Origin: Arthrobacter frigidicola
GTDB lineage: Bacteria > Actinomycetota > Actinomycetes > Actinomycetales > Micrococcaceae
DNA length: 64,000 nt
Direction of reading: 5' to 3'
Assembly (NCBI GenBank): GCA_003602285.1
Contig: QZVU01000002.1
Location: 124,001 to 188,000, forward strand
Part shown: in pieces, positions 19,316 to 26,252 of the stretch
Layout: each line of letters begins with the position of its first letter
Position numbering within the stretch: position 1 is the stretch's first letter
The notes under the pieces: model-generated
What the model was told of the DNA's origin: nothing
The model's input: only the letters and a program-made list of their open reading frames with translations
Database searches by the model: none
Translations under genes and position numbers: made by a program

Positions 19316-20325
19316 GATTGCCGTTCTTTCTCAAATTCGGGGGTGGAGCCGCGGACGATCAGGCGGCCTGCGATGGTGTTGGAGGCGGGTGATCCGCCCC
19401 CGATGACGCTCATCAGCATGTCGACAGCCAAGCGCCCCATTGCGTCGATATCGTGTGCGATCACCGTGAGTGGCGGGTTGATGAGGTTGAATGCGTCGAT
19501 GTCGTCATGGGCGACGAAGGCTAGGTCGGCCCCGATGGCGATGCCGCGTTCATTACAGACCCCTACCGCCCCGATGCTCATCAGGCTGTCCGCGGCGAGC
19601 AGGGCCGTGGGCGGGTTGGGAAGGTCGAGGAGGGTTCGCGCCCCTTCGGCTCCGCTGGCGGCCTGAAAGTCGCCGAGGAAGATGAGTTCAGCGTCGGTGT
19701 CCGCCCCCGTGGCGGCCAGGGCTTCCTTGTAGGAGCGGAGGCGCTCGCGGCCCGTGGAGGTTGACTGCGGGCCGGCGATGTAGCCGATGCGGCGGTGTCC
19801 CCGGGCCGTGAGGTGCTTCACGGCGTCGTGGATGCCCGTCGAGTTATCCGGGCTGACGGATGGGACCTCCATGGTGTCGAGGACCCGGTCAACGAAGACC
19901 ACCGGCACCCCGCTGCGGAGCAGCTGGTCGAGGTTGCCGCCATCACCCTGGGGTGCCGCAATGACACCGTCCACCCGCTGGGACAGCATGACGTCAATGT
20001 ACTCGTCCTGCTGCTCCACATTCTCGTTCGCGTTACCAAACAGCGTCATGTATCCGAAGCTGCGGGCCCGCTGCTCCACTGCATGGGCGAGGTCGCCGAA
20101 AAAGGGATTGCGGACATCCGGGAGGAGCAGGCCAATGGTCTGCGTGCGGGTTTTCCGGAGGGACCGGGCCTGCGCATTCGGACGGAAGCCGAGCCGTCCG
20201 GCCGCGGCCTCAACAGCCTTGCGCGCCTCCTGCGAGGTGGCCGGGTGGCCCGACAGGACGCGCGATGCTGTGGCTTTGGAAACCCCCGCGGCTTCCGCCA
20301 CGTCCTTGATCGTAATCTGCTTCAT
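19312..20325 (-). CDS. rbsR: LacI-family repressor of the ribose operon
   Basis: The 337-residue regulator has a LacI helix-turn-helix at residues 4-23 (I-K-D-V-A-E-A-A-G-V-S-K-A-T-A-S-R-V-L-S) and a sugar-binding-protein-like effector domain. As first gene of the operon it is autoregulated through the two operators just upstream. AAGGAAA precedes ATG 20325. Ribose or ribose 5-phosphate as inducer is inferred from context, not from sequence. Confidence 0.9.
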   Translation of the reverse strand: MKQITIKDVAEAAGVSKATASRVLSGHPATSQEARKAVEAAAGRLGFRPNAQARSLRKTRTQTIGLLLPDVRNPFFGDLAHAVEQRARSFGYMTLFGNANENVEQQDEYIDVMLSQRVDGVIAAPQGDGGNLDQLLRSGVPVVFVDRVLDTMEVPSVSPDNSTGIHDAVKHLTARGHRRIGYIAGPQSTSTGRERLRSYKEALAATGADTDAELIFLGDFQAASGAEGARTLLDLPNPPTALLAADSLMSIGAVGVCNERGIAIGADLAFVAHDDIDAFNLINPPLTVIAHDIDAMGRLAVDMLMSVIGGGSPASNTIAGRLIVRGSTPEFEKERQS

Positions 20326-20340
20326 TGCATTTCCTTACGG

Positions 20341-20354
20341 TGGAACCGATTCCA
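20341..20354. promoter_or_regulatory. LacI-type operator 1 (imperfect)
   Basis: TGGAACCGATTCCA differs from operator 2 at one base. It directly abuts operator 2 and lies between the promoter and rbsR. Confidence 0.8.
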
Positions 20355-20368
20355 TGGAATCGATTCCA
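20355..20368. promoter_or_regulatory. LacI-type operator 2 (perfect palindrome)
   Basis: TGGAATCGATTCCA is a perfect 14-bp palindrome with the central CG step of LacI-family operators. It covers the predicted transcription start, so bound repressor would block initiation. Confidence 0.85.
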
Positions 20369-20370
20369 CG

Positions 20371-20399
20371 AGTATGTGCTCTTGTGCCTCGAATGTCAA
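20371..20399 (-). promoter_or_regulatory. rbs operon promoter
   Basis: On the minus strand TTGACA (20394-20399), a 17-nt spacer and CATACT (20371-20376) form a near-consensus housekeeping promoter directed into rbsR. Confidence 0.75.
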
Positions 20400-20418
20400 C
20401 AGGCGCCGGGAGGGCGTC

Positions 20419-20424
20419 CATAAT
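20419..20424 (+). promoter_or_regulatory. -10 hexamer (CATAAT), leaderless HAD gene
   Basis: CATAAT ends 5 nt before ATG 20430 and no Shine-Dalgarno is present. Confidence 0.45.
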
Positions 20425-20429
20425 GGAAC

Positions 20430-21299
20430 ATGCCCTTTTCCGAAGCCCGCATGGGCCTGCTCCTCGACGTTGACGGCCCCATTGCCAGCCCCGTCACGCG
20501 TACTGTTCCCCAGCCGATCATCGATTACCTGCTCCGGCTGGCCGGTGCCGGCTGGCCCGTGGTGTTCAACACGGGCCGCTCGGACGCTTTCATCCGGGAA
20601 CAGTTATTGAACCCCATGATGGCCTCAGGTATTCCCGACGGGGTCCGGTTCCACGCGGTCTGCGAGAAGGGTGCGTCCTGGTTCAGCTTCGACGCCGCCG
20701 GTGCAGGTGAAGTGCACGTGGACGAGAAACTTGCCCTGCCCTCCAGCTTCGGCGACGACGTCCGGGACCTTGTGGAGGAGAAGTACTCGGCACTGATGTT
20801 CTTCGATGAGACCAAGCGCGCGATGGTCTCGGTCGAGCAGTCCCTCGACGTCAGCAGCGCCGACTACCTGGCCGGCCAGGCCGAGTTCGATGCCGATGCA
20901 CTCGACATCCTGGCGAGCTACGACATGGGCGGAATCCGGCTCGGCCAGGAGCGGCCCGACAGCAACGGAGAGGTGGGCTACCGCATTGATCCCACCATCA
21001 TTTCCACCGACATCGAATCGGTCCGGCTGGGCAAGGACCTCGGCGCGGAGCGGGCACTGGCCCTGCTGGCGCCCTTTGGTGAGGTTCCCACCACCTGGCG
21101 GACCGTCGGTGACTCACGGACCGACTACGCGATGGCGGACTACCTCTTTGCCAAGGGCTACGACGTCGCGCACGTCGACGTCCGGCCCTCAGACGGCGTG
21201 CCGGAAAAGCCGTACCCCATCCTCATCGAGGAAGGCCTGGTCAACGAGGAGGCCGGAGCGGCCTTCCTCGCAGGCTGCGTCGCCGTCCTGGCCCAGTAG
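20430..21299 (+). CDS. HAD-superfamily hydrolase-like protein
   Basis: A 289-residue protein with HAD motif I L-L-L-D-V-D-G-P-I near residues 10-18 (nucleophile Asp and +2 Asp), a motif II-like V-V-F-N-T-G-R-S-D, and a late W-R-T-V-G-D-S-R-T-D-Y-A-M-A-D that fits motif IV. It resembles Cof-type sugar phosphatases in layout, but the substrate is unknown. A second possible start (ATG 20451) is 7 codons downstream; the promoter spacing supports 20430. It is divergent from rbsR. Confidence 0.75.
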   Translation: MPFSEARMGLLLDVDGPIASPVTRTVPQPIIDYLLRLAGAGWPVVFNTGRSDAFIREQLLNPMMASGIPDGVRFHAVCEKGASWFSFDAAGAGEVHVDEKLALPSSFGDDVRDLVEEKYSALMFFDETKRAMVSVEQSLDVSSADYLAGQAEFDADALDILASYDMGGIRLGQERPDSNGEVGYRIDPTIISTDIESVRLGKDLGAERALALLAPFGEVPTTWRTVGDSRTDYAMADYLFAKGYDVAHVDVRPSDGVPEKPYPILIEEGLVNEEAGAAFLAGCVAVLAQ

Positions 21300-21307
21300 G
21301 GCGCCAC

Positions 21308-21823
21308 TTAGGCGGCGGCCTTTCGACAGGACTCGATCGCGGCGGCAATCTGGGGAGCGTCGGGCTCCATGGTGGGGGCGAAGCGGTCGATGATGGTCCC
21401 TTCGCGGTTGATGAGGAATTTCTCGAAGTTCCACCTCACCAGTCCAGGCAGCACCGACTTCGACAGGCCGGCACCCTTGTACCCGGTCAGCCGGGCGTAC
21501 AGCGGGTGCTGGTTCTTTCCGCGCACATCCGCCTTGCGGGTGAGCGGGAAGGTGACGCCGAAATTCATTGAGCAGAAGGACCGGATGTCCTCGTCGGTTC
21601 CCGGCTCCTGGTTCATGAACTGGTTGCAGGGAACGCCGAGCACGACGAAGCCGTCCGCCTCGTAACTCCGGTACAGCCGTTCCAGCCCCTCGTACTGGGG
21701 GGTAAACCCGCAGTTCGATGCCACATTGACCACCAGGACGATGCTGCCCCGGTAGTCGCCGAAGGACCGCGTGGTGCCATCGTTCATGGCCAGCTCGATG
21801 TCGTAGAGGTCACTTGTGGGCAT
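21308..21823 (-). CDS. glutathione peroxidase family (thiol peroxidase)
   Basis: The 171-residue thioredoxin-fold enzyme has the peroxidatic Cys38 in N-V-A-S-N-C-G-F-T-P-Q-Y, Gln68 in V-P-C-N-Q-F, and the R-W-N-F-E-K-F-L motif with the catalytic Trp/Asn. It is a Cys homologue, not a selenoprotein. Actinobacteria generally lack glutathione, so thioredoxin or mycothiol/mycoredoxin is the more likely reductant (inference). It converges with the HAD gene, 8 nt between stops. Confidence 0.92.
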   Translation of the reverse strand: MPTSDLYDIELAMNDGTTRSFGDYRGSIVLVVNVASNCGFTPQYEGLERLYRSYEADGFVVLGVPCNQFMNQEPGTDEDIRSFCSMNFGVTFPLTRKADVRGKNQHPLYARLTGYKGAGLSKSVLPGLVRWNFEKFLINREGTIIDRFAPTMEPDAPQIAAAIESCRKAAA

Positions 21824-21999
21824 GGCTGCTCCTCACTCGTCGTTACCAACGAAGGATCTTCGTTCCTGGGCGCCCTTTGGATGGGAGGCCGTGGCGGGGA
21901 AGTTGGGGCGGGGAAGTTCGGGCTGGGAACTCTGCGGCCGTGGCCTTCGTGAAAGAGGTCAGCGGCATTCCTGCCCGCGCCCGTTTTCCAGGGAGACCT

Positions 22000-22926
22000 A
22001 TGCTGATGGATCTTGTTGCGGCATGGCGCACTCAGCTGCGCACCACCTTCACCGCGGGCGATCCTGCAATTCCGCAGTGGCAGTTGGATCTGGAAGAGGG
22101 CGATGACGTCGGCTACTTCGTTCCCGGGTCCGCTGTGTGGGCGGTGAACGGGTCAATGACCCCGCTGGTCGCGGGGATCCGCGCACTGCTGCTTCAGGCC
22201 CTGCATCCCGGCGCTATGGCAGGGGTCCATGCGCACTCCTCATTTCGTGAGGACCCCTTGGGGCGGCTGGCGAACACCATCCGGTGGATCTTCACCGTCA
22301 CCTACGGATCCCGGCGCACAGCGCAGGAGGGTTCCGCCTTCGTCCAGCGGCTGCACCAACGGGTCCGGGGGACGTACGTCGACAGTCACGGCACCACCCG
22401 CGAGTATTCCGCCGCTGATCCTGCGCTAGTCCGCTGGGTCCACCTCGCCTTCACCGATGCGTTCCTCGCCGCGCACAAGGCCTACGGGCGGCCCATTCCC
22501 GGCGGCGGTGACCAGTACGTCGCCGAATGGGCGCAGGCTGGTGAGCTCATGGGGGTCGAGTCGCCCCCGCGTTCGGAAGCGGAGCTGGCAGCACAGTTGA
22601 GGGCATTCGACCCTGAGCTGACGGACAGCGACCAGGTACAGGAGGCCCTCGCGTACATCAGGCGCCCTCCCCTGCCGGCCTCGCAGCGGCTCGGCTACCG
22701 GGTGCTGTTCGCTGCAGCGGTCGCGACCCTTGAGCCACACCATCGGGAGATGCTCGGGTTGCGGGTGCCTGCCCTCGGGCCGATCCCGCTTCCCGTCAAG
22801 GCGGCGACCCATCTTGTCCTGAAGGTGGTGCGTCTCGGACTGGGGCCGGAGGGGCCAAGCGAGGCCGCCGCCCGCCGGCGGATCGCGCGGGTACGGGCAG
22901 CCGGATCCAGCCGACGAACGGCGTGA
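22000..22926 (+). CDS. MpaB-like (DUF2236) oxygenase-family protein
   Basis: The 308-residue protein matches the oxygenase MpaB/latex-clearing-protein family: G-Y-F-V-P-G-S-A-V-W early, L-L-L-Q-A-L-H-P-G-A-M-A-G-V-H-A-H-S, R-W-I-F-T-V-T-Y-G, and H-L-A-F-T-D-A-F-L-A-A-H. The conserved histidines are proposed haem or metal ligands in the family. The substrate is unknown. The open frame extends upstream to 21814, overlapping the peroxidase gene, but GGGAG ends about 6 nt before ATG 22000, which is the better start. Confidence 0.8.
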   Translation: MLMDLVAAWRTQLRTTFTAGDPAIPQWQLDLEEGDDVGYFVPGSAVWAVNGSMTPLVAGIRALLLQALHPGAMAGVHAHSSFREDPLGRLANTIRWIFTVTYGSRRTAQEGSAFVQRLHQRVRGTYVDSHGTTREYSAADPALVRWVHLAFTDAFLAAHKAYGRPIPGGGDQYVAEWAQAGELMGVESPPRSEAELAAQLRAFDPELTDSDQVQEALAYIRRPPLPASQRLGYRVLFAAAVATLEPHHREMLGLRVPALGPIPLPVKAATHLVLKVVRLGLGPEGPSEAAARRRIARVRAAGSSRRTA

Positions 22927-23033
22927 CCGAGACTCGTAATGACGGCTTCAGGGCCGGGCCGGACGCCGGTCCGAGGACTTCGGTCCCGGGCGCAGGCCAC
23001 GATCGCAGGTTCGGGTGCAGGACTCACGCTTCC

Positions 23034-23075
23034 CGGCTTCCGGCTCCCGGCTCCCGGCTCCCGGCTCCCGGCTCC
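23034..23075. repeat. 7-bp tandem repeat, six units
   Basis: CGGCTTC is followed by five exact copies of CGGCTCC. The unit is not a multiple of three and lies outside any convincing gene. Confidence 0.9.
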
Positions 23076-23100
23076 CAAGGATCTTCTCCTGAGGGCATGA

Positions 23101-23136
23101 AATAAGCCCCGGCCGTTGAAGACCGGGGCTTATTTT
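23101..23136. terminator. strong hairpin terminator (both directions)
   Basis: A 12-13-bp stem (AATAAGCCCCGG and its complement) encloses a short loop, with A runs on one side and T runs on the other. It sits just downstream of the minus-strand tRNA and can also stop plus-strand transcription. Confidence 0.85.
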
Positions 23137-23140
23137 CTGC

Positions 23141-23224
23141 GGAGGATGGGGGATTTGAACCCCCGAGGGCGTTAACCCAACACGCGTTCCAGGCGTGCGC
23201 CATAGGCCGCTAGGCGAATCCTCC
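23141..23224 (-). tRNA. tRNA-Ser (anticodon GGA)
   Basis: The minus strand folds into a class II tRNA: acceptor arms GGAGGAT/ATCCTCC, a D arm GCC...GGC, anticodon stem CACGC/GCGTG around loop CTGGAAC (anticodon GGA), a long variable arm (TTGGGTTAACGCCCTC region), and the T arm GGGGGTTCAAATCCCCC. The discriminator and CCA are not encoded within the matched span. Confidence 0.97.
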
Positions 23225-23320
23225 TAATTTGGAGCAGATACCAGAATACCTAAACATGGGTCAGGTTCCGAATCGGCACTTTCCGCCTGTTTTGTCAGAG
23301 GGAGGTGATGGACTATAGCC

Positions 23321-24799
23321 ATGGTCCAGCCAGCACCGGAAACCAAGGCCGAAGAAGCCTTCGATCCCGAGTGGACGGCGCCCGATTCGACCCTCGGCGA
23401 CGGCTTGTTCTCCTCCCTCGAGGACGGCCTGTTCTCGTACCTCGAAAACGAGCCGCTGTGGCTTGCGCACGAGCTGACGGCTCTCGACCCTGCCGCCATC
23501 ACTGCACTAAATGCGGGTGAGGCTGTGGACACCCTTGAGAAGGTTGCACGGCTGGAACGGTGGCTTTCCGCCCTGAAAACCCGGATCGTTCACCGCGTCG
23601 GCACCTCGATGACCGAACGCGCACGCTCCGGAGTCGAGCGCAGCCTGGCGTCGATGAACGCGGTCAGTGAGACCGCGTGCGTTCTCAACATTCCTGAGGG
23701 CACTGCCGGATGCCTCCTCAACGAATCAACCGCCCTGGTCGAAGACTTCCCACAGTCACTTGAGGCGTTGGATTCAGGGACGATCAACTACCAGCACGCG
23801 CAGGTGATCATCCGCGAAAGCACTGGCATTCCTGCTGACGAGCGGGCCGGGTATGAGGAATCCCTGCTGAAGGTTGCCCCGGACCTGACCCGTCCGCAGC
23901 TCGCGGTCCGGGCCCGGCGGCTGCGGGAGAAACTGTGCCCTGGGGCAGCCGCCGAGCGACGTACGAAGGCCGAGGCCGACCGGGCCGTCTGGCTGGAACC
24001 GGCCCCGGACGGCATGGCCTACCTCGGCGCGTTCCTGGGTGCCGAAAACGCCGTCGCCATGTTCGACCGGCTGACTCGTGCGGCACGCGCCGCGCAAGGG
24101 CCGAACGAGGCGCGGACCCTGGCCCAACTGCGTGCGGACGCGCTGGCAGGCCTGGTGATCCAGGACAACCCCTCCCTGCAGGAAGACGGGATCCTGAGTG
24201 GCATTCGGCCCCAGGTGCTCGTAACGGTTCCGGTGCTGTCCCTGCTGGGAGGGAGCGGAACACCCGGTGACCTCGAGGGGTACGGCCCGATCCCGGCGAG
24301 TATCGCCCGGGAGCTCGCGGCCAATGCACCTTCCCTGCTGCGGCTGCTCACCGATCCGGTGGATTCGGCGGTGCTCGATATCGGCCGGCGCCGCTATCGG
24401 GTGCCGACGGACCTGAAGACCTACCTGCGCGTCCGCGACAAGACCTGCAGGTTTCCGGGATGTAACCGGTCAGCGGCAACGGCGGACCTCGACCACACGA
24501 TCCCCTGGGAGGACGGCGGAAGCACCCGGCCTGGGAACCTCGCCTGTCTCTGCCCCAAGCACCACGGCATGAAACATGAGGCCGGGTGGTCGGTGCGGCA
24601 GCATCCCGGAGGGGTGCTCGCTTGGACGTCGCCGACCGGGAGGACCTACTCGACAAGACCGGAGGATCCCCCTGCCGCAGTGCCGTCCGATGCCGCGCAC
24701 GTACGGACAACAGCGCGGGCATCAGCGTGGGCCTCGGGGCGGACGCCCGGGCCGGCCTGGCGGCCACCTCCGTCGGCTGACGATCCGCCGCCGTTCTAG
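23321..24799 (+). CDS. DUF222 / HNH endonuclease-domain protein
   Basis: The 492-residue protein is of the DUF222-HNH (13E12-like) class that is multi-copy in many actinobacteria. The DUF222 region spans roughly residues 30-320. The HNH domain near 370-420 shows C-R-F-P-G-C, D-L-D-H-T-I-P-W, N-L-A-C-L-C-P-K-H-H, with two Cys pairs for zinc and His residues for catalysis. The biological role is not established. GGAGG lies about 15 nt before ATG 23321, an unusually long spacing; another ATG at 23308 is out of frame. It ends beside a set of diverged tandem repeats. Confidence 0.85.
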   Translation: MVQPAPETKAEEAFDPEWTAPDSTLGDGLFSSLEDGLFSYLENEPLWLAHELTALDPAAITALNAGEAVDTLEKVARLERWLSALKTRIVHRVGTSMTERARSGVERSLASMNAVSETACVLNIPEGTAGCLLNESTALVEDFPQSLEALDSGTINYQHAQVIIRESTGIPADERAGYEESLLKVAPDLTRPQLAVRARRLREKLCPGAAAERRTKAEADRAVWLEPAPDGMAYLGAFLGAENAVAMFDRLTRAARAAQGPNEARTLAQLRADALAGLVIQDNPSLQEDGILSGIRPQVLVTVPVLSLLGGSGTPGDLEGYGPIPASIARELAANAPSLLRLLTDPVDSAVLDIGRRRYRVPTDLKTYLRVRDKTCRFPGCNRSAATADLDHTIPWEDGGSTRPGNLACLCPKHHGMKHEAGWSVRQHPGGVLAWTSPTGRTYSTRPEDPPAAVPSDAAHVRTTARASAWASGRTPGPAWRPPPSADDPPPF

Positions 24800-25000
24800 T
24801 CTCCTCACCCTCCGGAAGCGTCAGGACACCCGGTCTGGCGGTCACCGTCGTCGTCTGGCGCCCGCCGCCGTCTAGTCTTTTCGCCATCTGCGAGCGCCTG
24901 GACACCCCCCGGCGGTCACCGCCGTCTAACGCCCGCCACAATTCACGCCTTCGTGCCGTCCGGAAGCGCATGAACTCCCGGCCCGCGGTCACCGCGGACT
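24788..25000. repeat. three diverged tandem repeats of about 70 bp
   Basis: Units begin near 24788, 24865 and 24933. Each runs CCGCC(G/A), then (with variation) C-T-A-G-T-C-T or a relic, CCGGAAGCG or CTGCGAGCG, a GGACAC/GAACTC block, and GCGGTCACCG. The first overlaps the 3' end of the DUF222/HNH gene. A further partial echo (CCGGAAGGATAAGAACGCG) follows near 25030. Confidence 0.65.
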
Positions 25001-25145
25001 GATTACCGATCGCCTTGGTCCTCCTCCCCTTCCGGAAGGATAAGAACGCGTGTCCATGTCAGCGTCGGCGTTGCCCATTGAGGTGTCCGGATTGAAGCGC
25101 AGCGCGCGGCCAGCGCGGGGCTCAGGAGCAGTCCTGAAGTTCCTG
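25001..25145. other. intergenic region upstream of SRP RNA
   Basis: The stretch contains a possible fourth relic of the upstream repeats and the promoter region of the SRP RNA. I see no gene in it. Confidence 0.4.
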
Positions 25146-25151
25146 TAGACT
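25146..25151 (+). promoter_or_regulatory. -10 hexamer of SRP RNA
   Basis: TAGACT lies 7 nt upstream of the predicted 5' end of the SRP RNA. No good -35 was found at 17-18 nt. Confidence 0.5.
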
Positions 25152-25156
25152 ATTTC

Positions 25157-25247
25157 CCGGCCCCTCATGTGGTGTCATCCTGTGAACTCCCCCAGGACCG
25201 GAAGGTAGCAAGGGTAAGCGGGCTCTGGCAGGTGCATGGGGGGTCTT
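25157..25247 (+). ncRNA. ffs: small SRP RNA (4.5S-type)
   Basis: The RNA component of the signal recognition particle, which binds Ffh and targets nascent membrane proteins. The conserved apical loop region CAGGACCGGAAGGTAGCA is present, closed by a long hairpin. The ends pair: GGCCCCTCATG (25159-25169) with CATGGGGGGTC (25235-25245). A T run follows (25246-25248), suggesting termination. Its place just upstream of gluQ and dnaX is common in actinobacteria. Confidence 0.93.
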
Positions 25248-25310
25248 TACTTTAACCGTCGGCCGGATAGGCCGACCCCTTGGCAGGGAATGCGGCGAGG
25301 GAGCTAGACC

Positions 25311-26243
25311 ATGGAGACGATCTCAGGGGCGGGACGATTTGCGCCCAGCCCTTCCGGCGAACTGCACCTCGGCAACCTCCGGACGGCGATCCTCGCCTGG
25401 CTGTTCGCCCGGTCCACCGGACGCGGTTTCCTGCTCCGCATCGAGGACCTCGACACTGCACGCGCCGGCGCCGAGGAAGCCCAGATCAGGGAGCTCTCGG
25501 ACCTCGGCCTGGGTTGGGACTCACCCCCCATCCGACAGAGCGAGCATCTGCCGCGGTACGAAGCGAGCATCGCGTCCTTGGCGGAGGCGGGTCTGCTGTA
25601 CGAGTGCTTCTGCACCCGCCGGGACATCGCAGAGGCGGCCACCGCTCCCCACGCATTACCCGGCGTCTACCCCGGAACCTGCCGGAACCTCACCGATGCC
25701 CAGCGCGAGCTCCGCCGCCGTGAGCGGCCGCCCGCGCTCCGGCTGCGCGCCGGCGTTGAGACCCTCACCATTCAGGACCGGCTGCATGGCGAATACACCG
25801 GCCCCGTGGACGACTTTGTGGTCCGGCGGAACGATGGCGTGCCCGCCTATAACCTCGCGGTCGTCGTCGACGACGCCGCGCAGGGAATCGACCAGGTGGT
25901 GCGCGGCGGGGACCTTCTCAGCTCGGCCCCGCGCCAGGCGTACCTCGCGGGCCTGCTCGGAGTTCCGGTCCCCCTGTACGCGCACGTGCCGCTCGCCCTG
26001 GGCAAGGACGGGCGCAGGTTGGCCAAGCGGGACGGGTCGGTGACCCTCGAAGCGCTCGGTGCGGAGGGGCTCCCTGTCGAGGCCGTCCGCGCCATCATCC
26101 TGAAATCGTTGGACCTGCCGCCCGGTCCATTGAGTTCCGTCCTTGAGGAATTCGACCCGGACCTGCTCCCGCGCGATCCGTGGATCGTCGAGCCTTCCCT
26201 CTTCTCCTCCACCGGAATGCGTTCCGTCACCCCCAACCGATAA
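25311..26243 (+). CDS. gluQ: glutamyl-queuosine tRNA(Asp) synthetase
   Basis: The 310-residue protein is a truncated class I glutamyl-tRNA synthetase without the anticodon-binding domain, which is the hallmark of GluQ. It attaches glutamate to the queuosine base at position 34 of tRNA(Asp). It has the HIGH-equivalent H-L-G-N at 19-22, a KMSKS-equivalent L-A-K-R-D near 238, and zinc ligands C-F-C-T...Y-P-G-T-C-R. GGGAG precedes ATG 25311. Together with tgt it implies that this organism carries modified queuosine. Confidence 0.92.
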   Translation: METISGAGRFAPSPSGELHLGNLRTAILAWLFARSTGRGFLLRIEDLDTARAGAEEAQIRELSDLGLGWDSPPIRQSEHLPRYEASIASLAEAGLLYECFCTRRDIAEAATAPHALPGVYPGTCRNLTDAQRELRRRERPPALRLRAGVETLTIQDRLHGEYTGPVDDFVVRRNDGVPAYNLAVVVDDAAQGIDQVVRGGDLLSSAPRQAYLAGLLGVPVPLYAHVPLALGKDGRRLAKRDGSVTLEALGAEGLPVEAVRAIILKSLDLPPGPLSSVLEEFDPDLLPRDPWIVEPSLFSSTGMRSVTPNR

Positions 26244-26246
26244 GGT
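26241..26246 (+). promoter_or_regulatory. -10 hexamer inside the gluQ stop, leaderless dnaX
   Basis: TAAGGT begins with the TAA stop of gluQ and ends 6 nt before GTG 26253. No Shine-Dalgarno is present. Confidence 0.5.
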
Positions 26247-26252
26247 TCATCT

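Larger units (their letters stand above)
22927..23140. other. intergenic region with repeats and terminator
   Basis: About 215 nt between the MpaB-like gene and the tRNA. It holds a 7-bp tandem repeat and a strong terminator hairpin. The 60-codon frame 22923-23105 across it has no Shine-Dalgarno and runs through the repeat, so I do not call it a gene. Confidence 0.6.

Noticed and set aside
23034-23075. CRISPR array
   Set aside because: The units are 7 bp without spacers. No repeat-spacer pattern or cas gene exists in the window.
22923-23105. A 60-codon frame after the MpaB-like gene
   Set aside because: It starts at the previous stop without a Shine-Dalgarno and is made mostly of the heptamer repeat.
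24799-25310. A further small gene after the DUF222/HNH gene
   Set aside because: Open frames here run through the diverged repeats and the SRP RNA without ribosome-binding sites or recognisable protein motifs.
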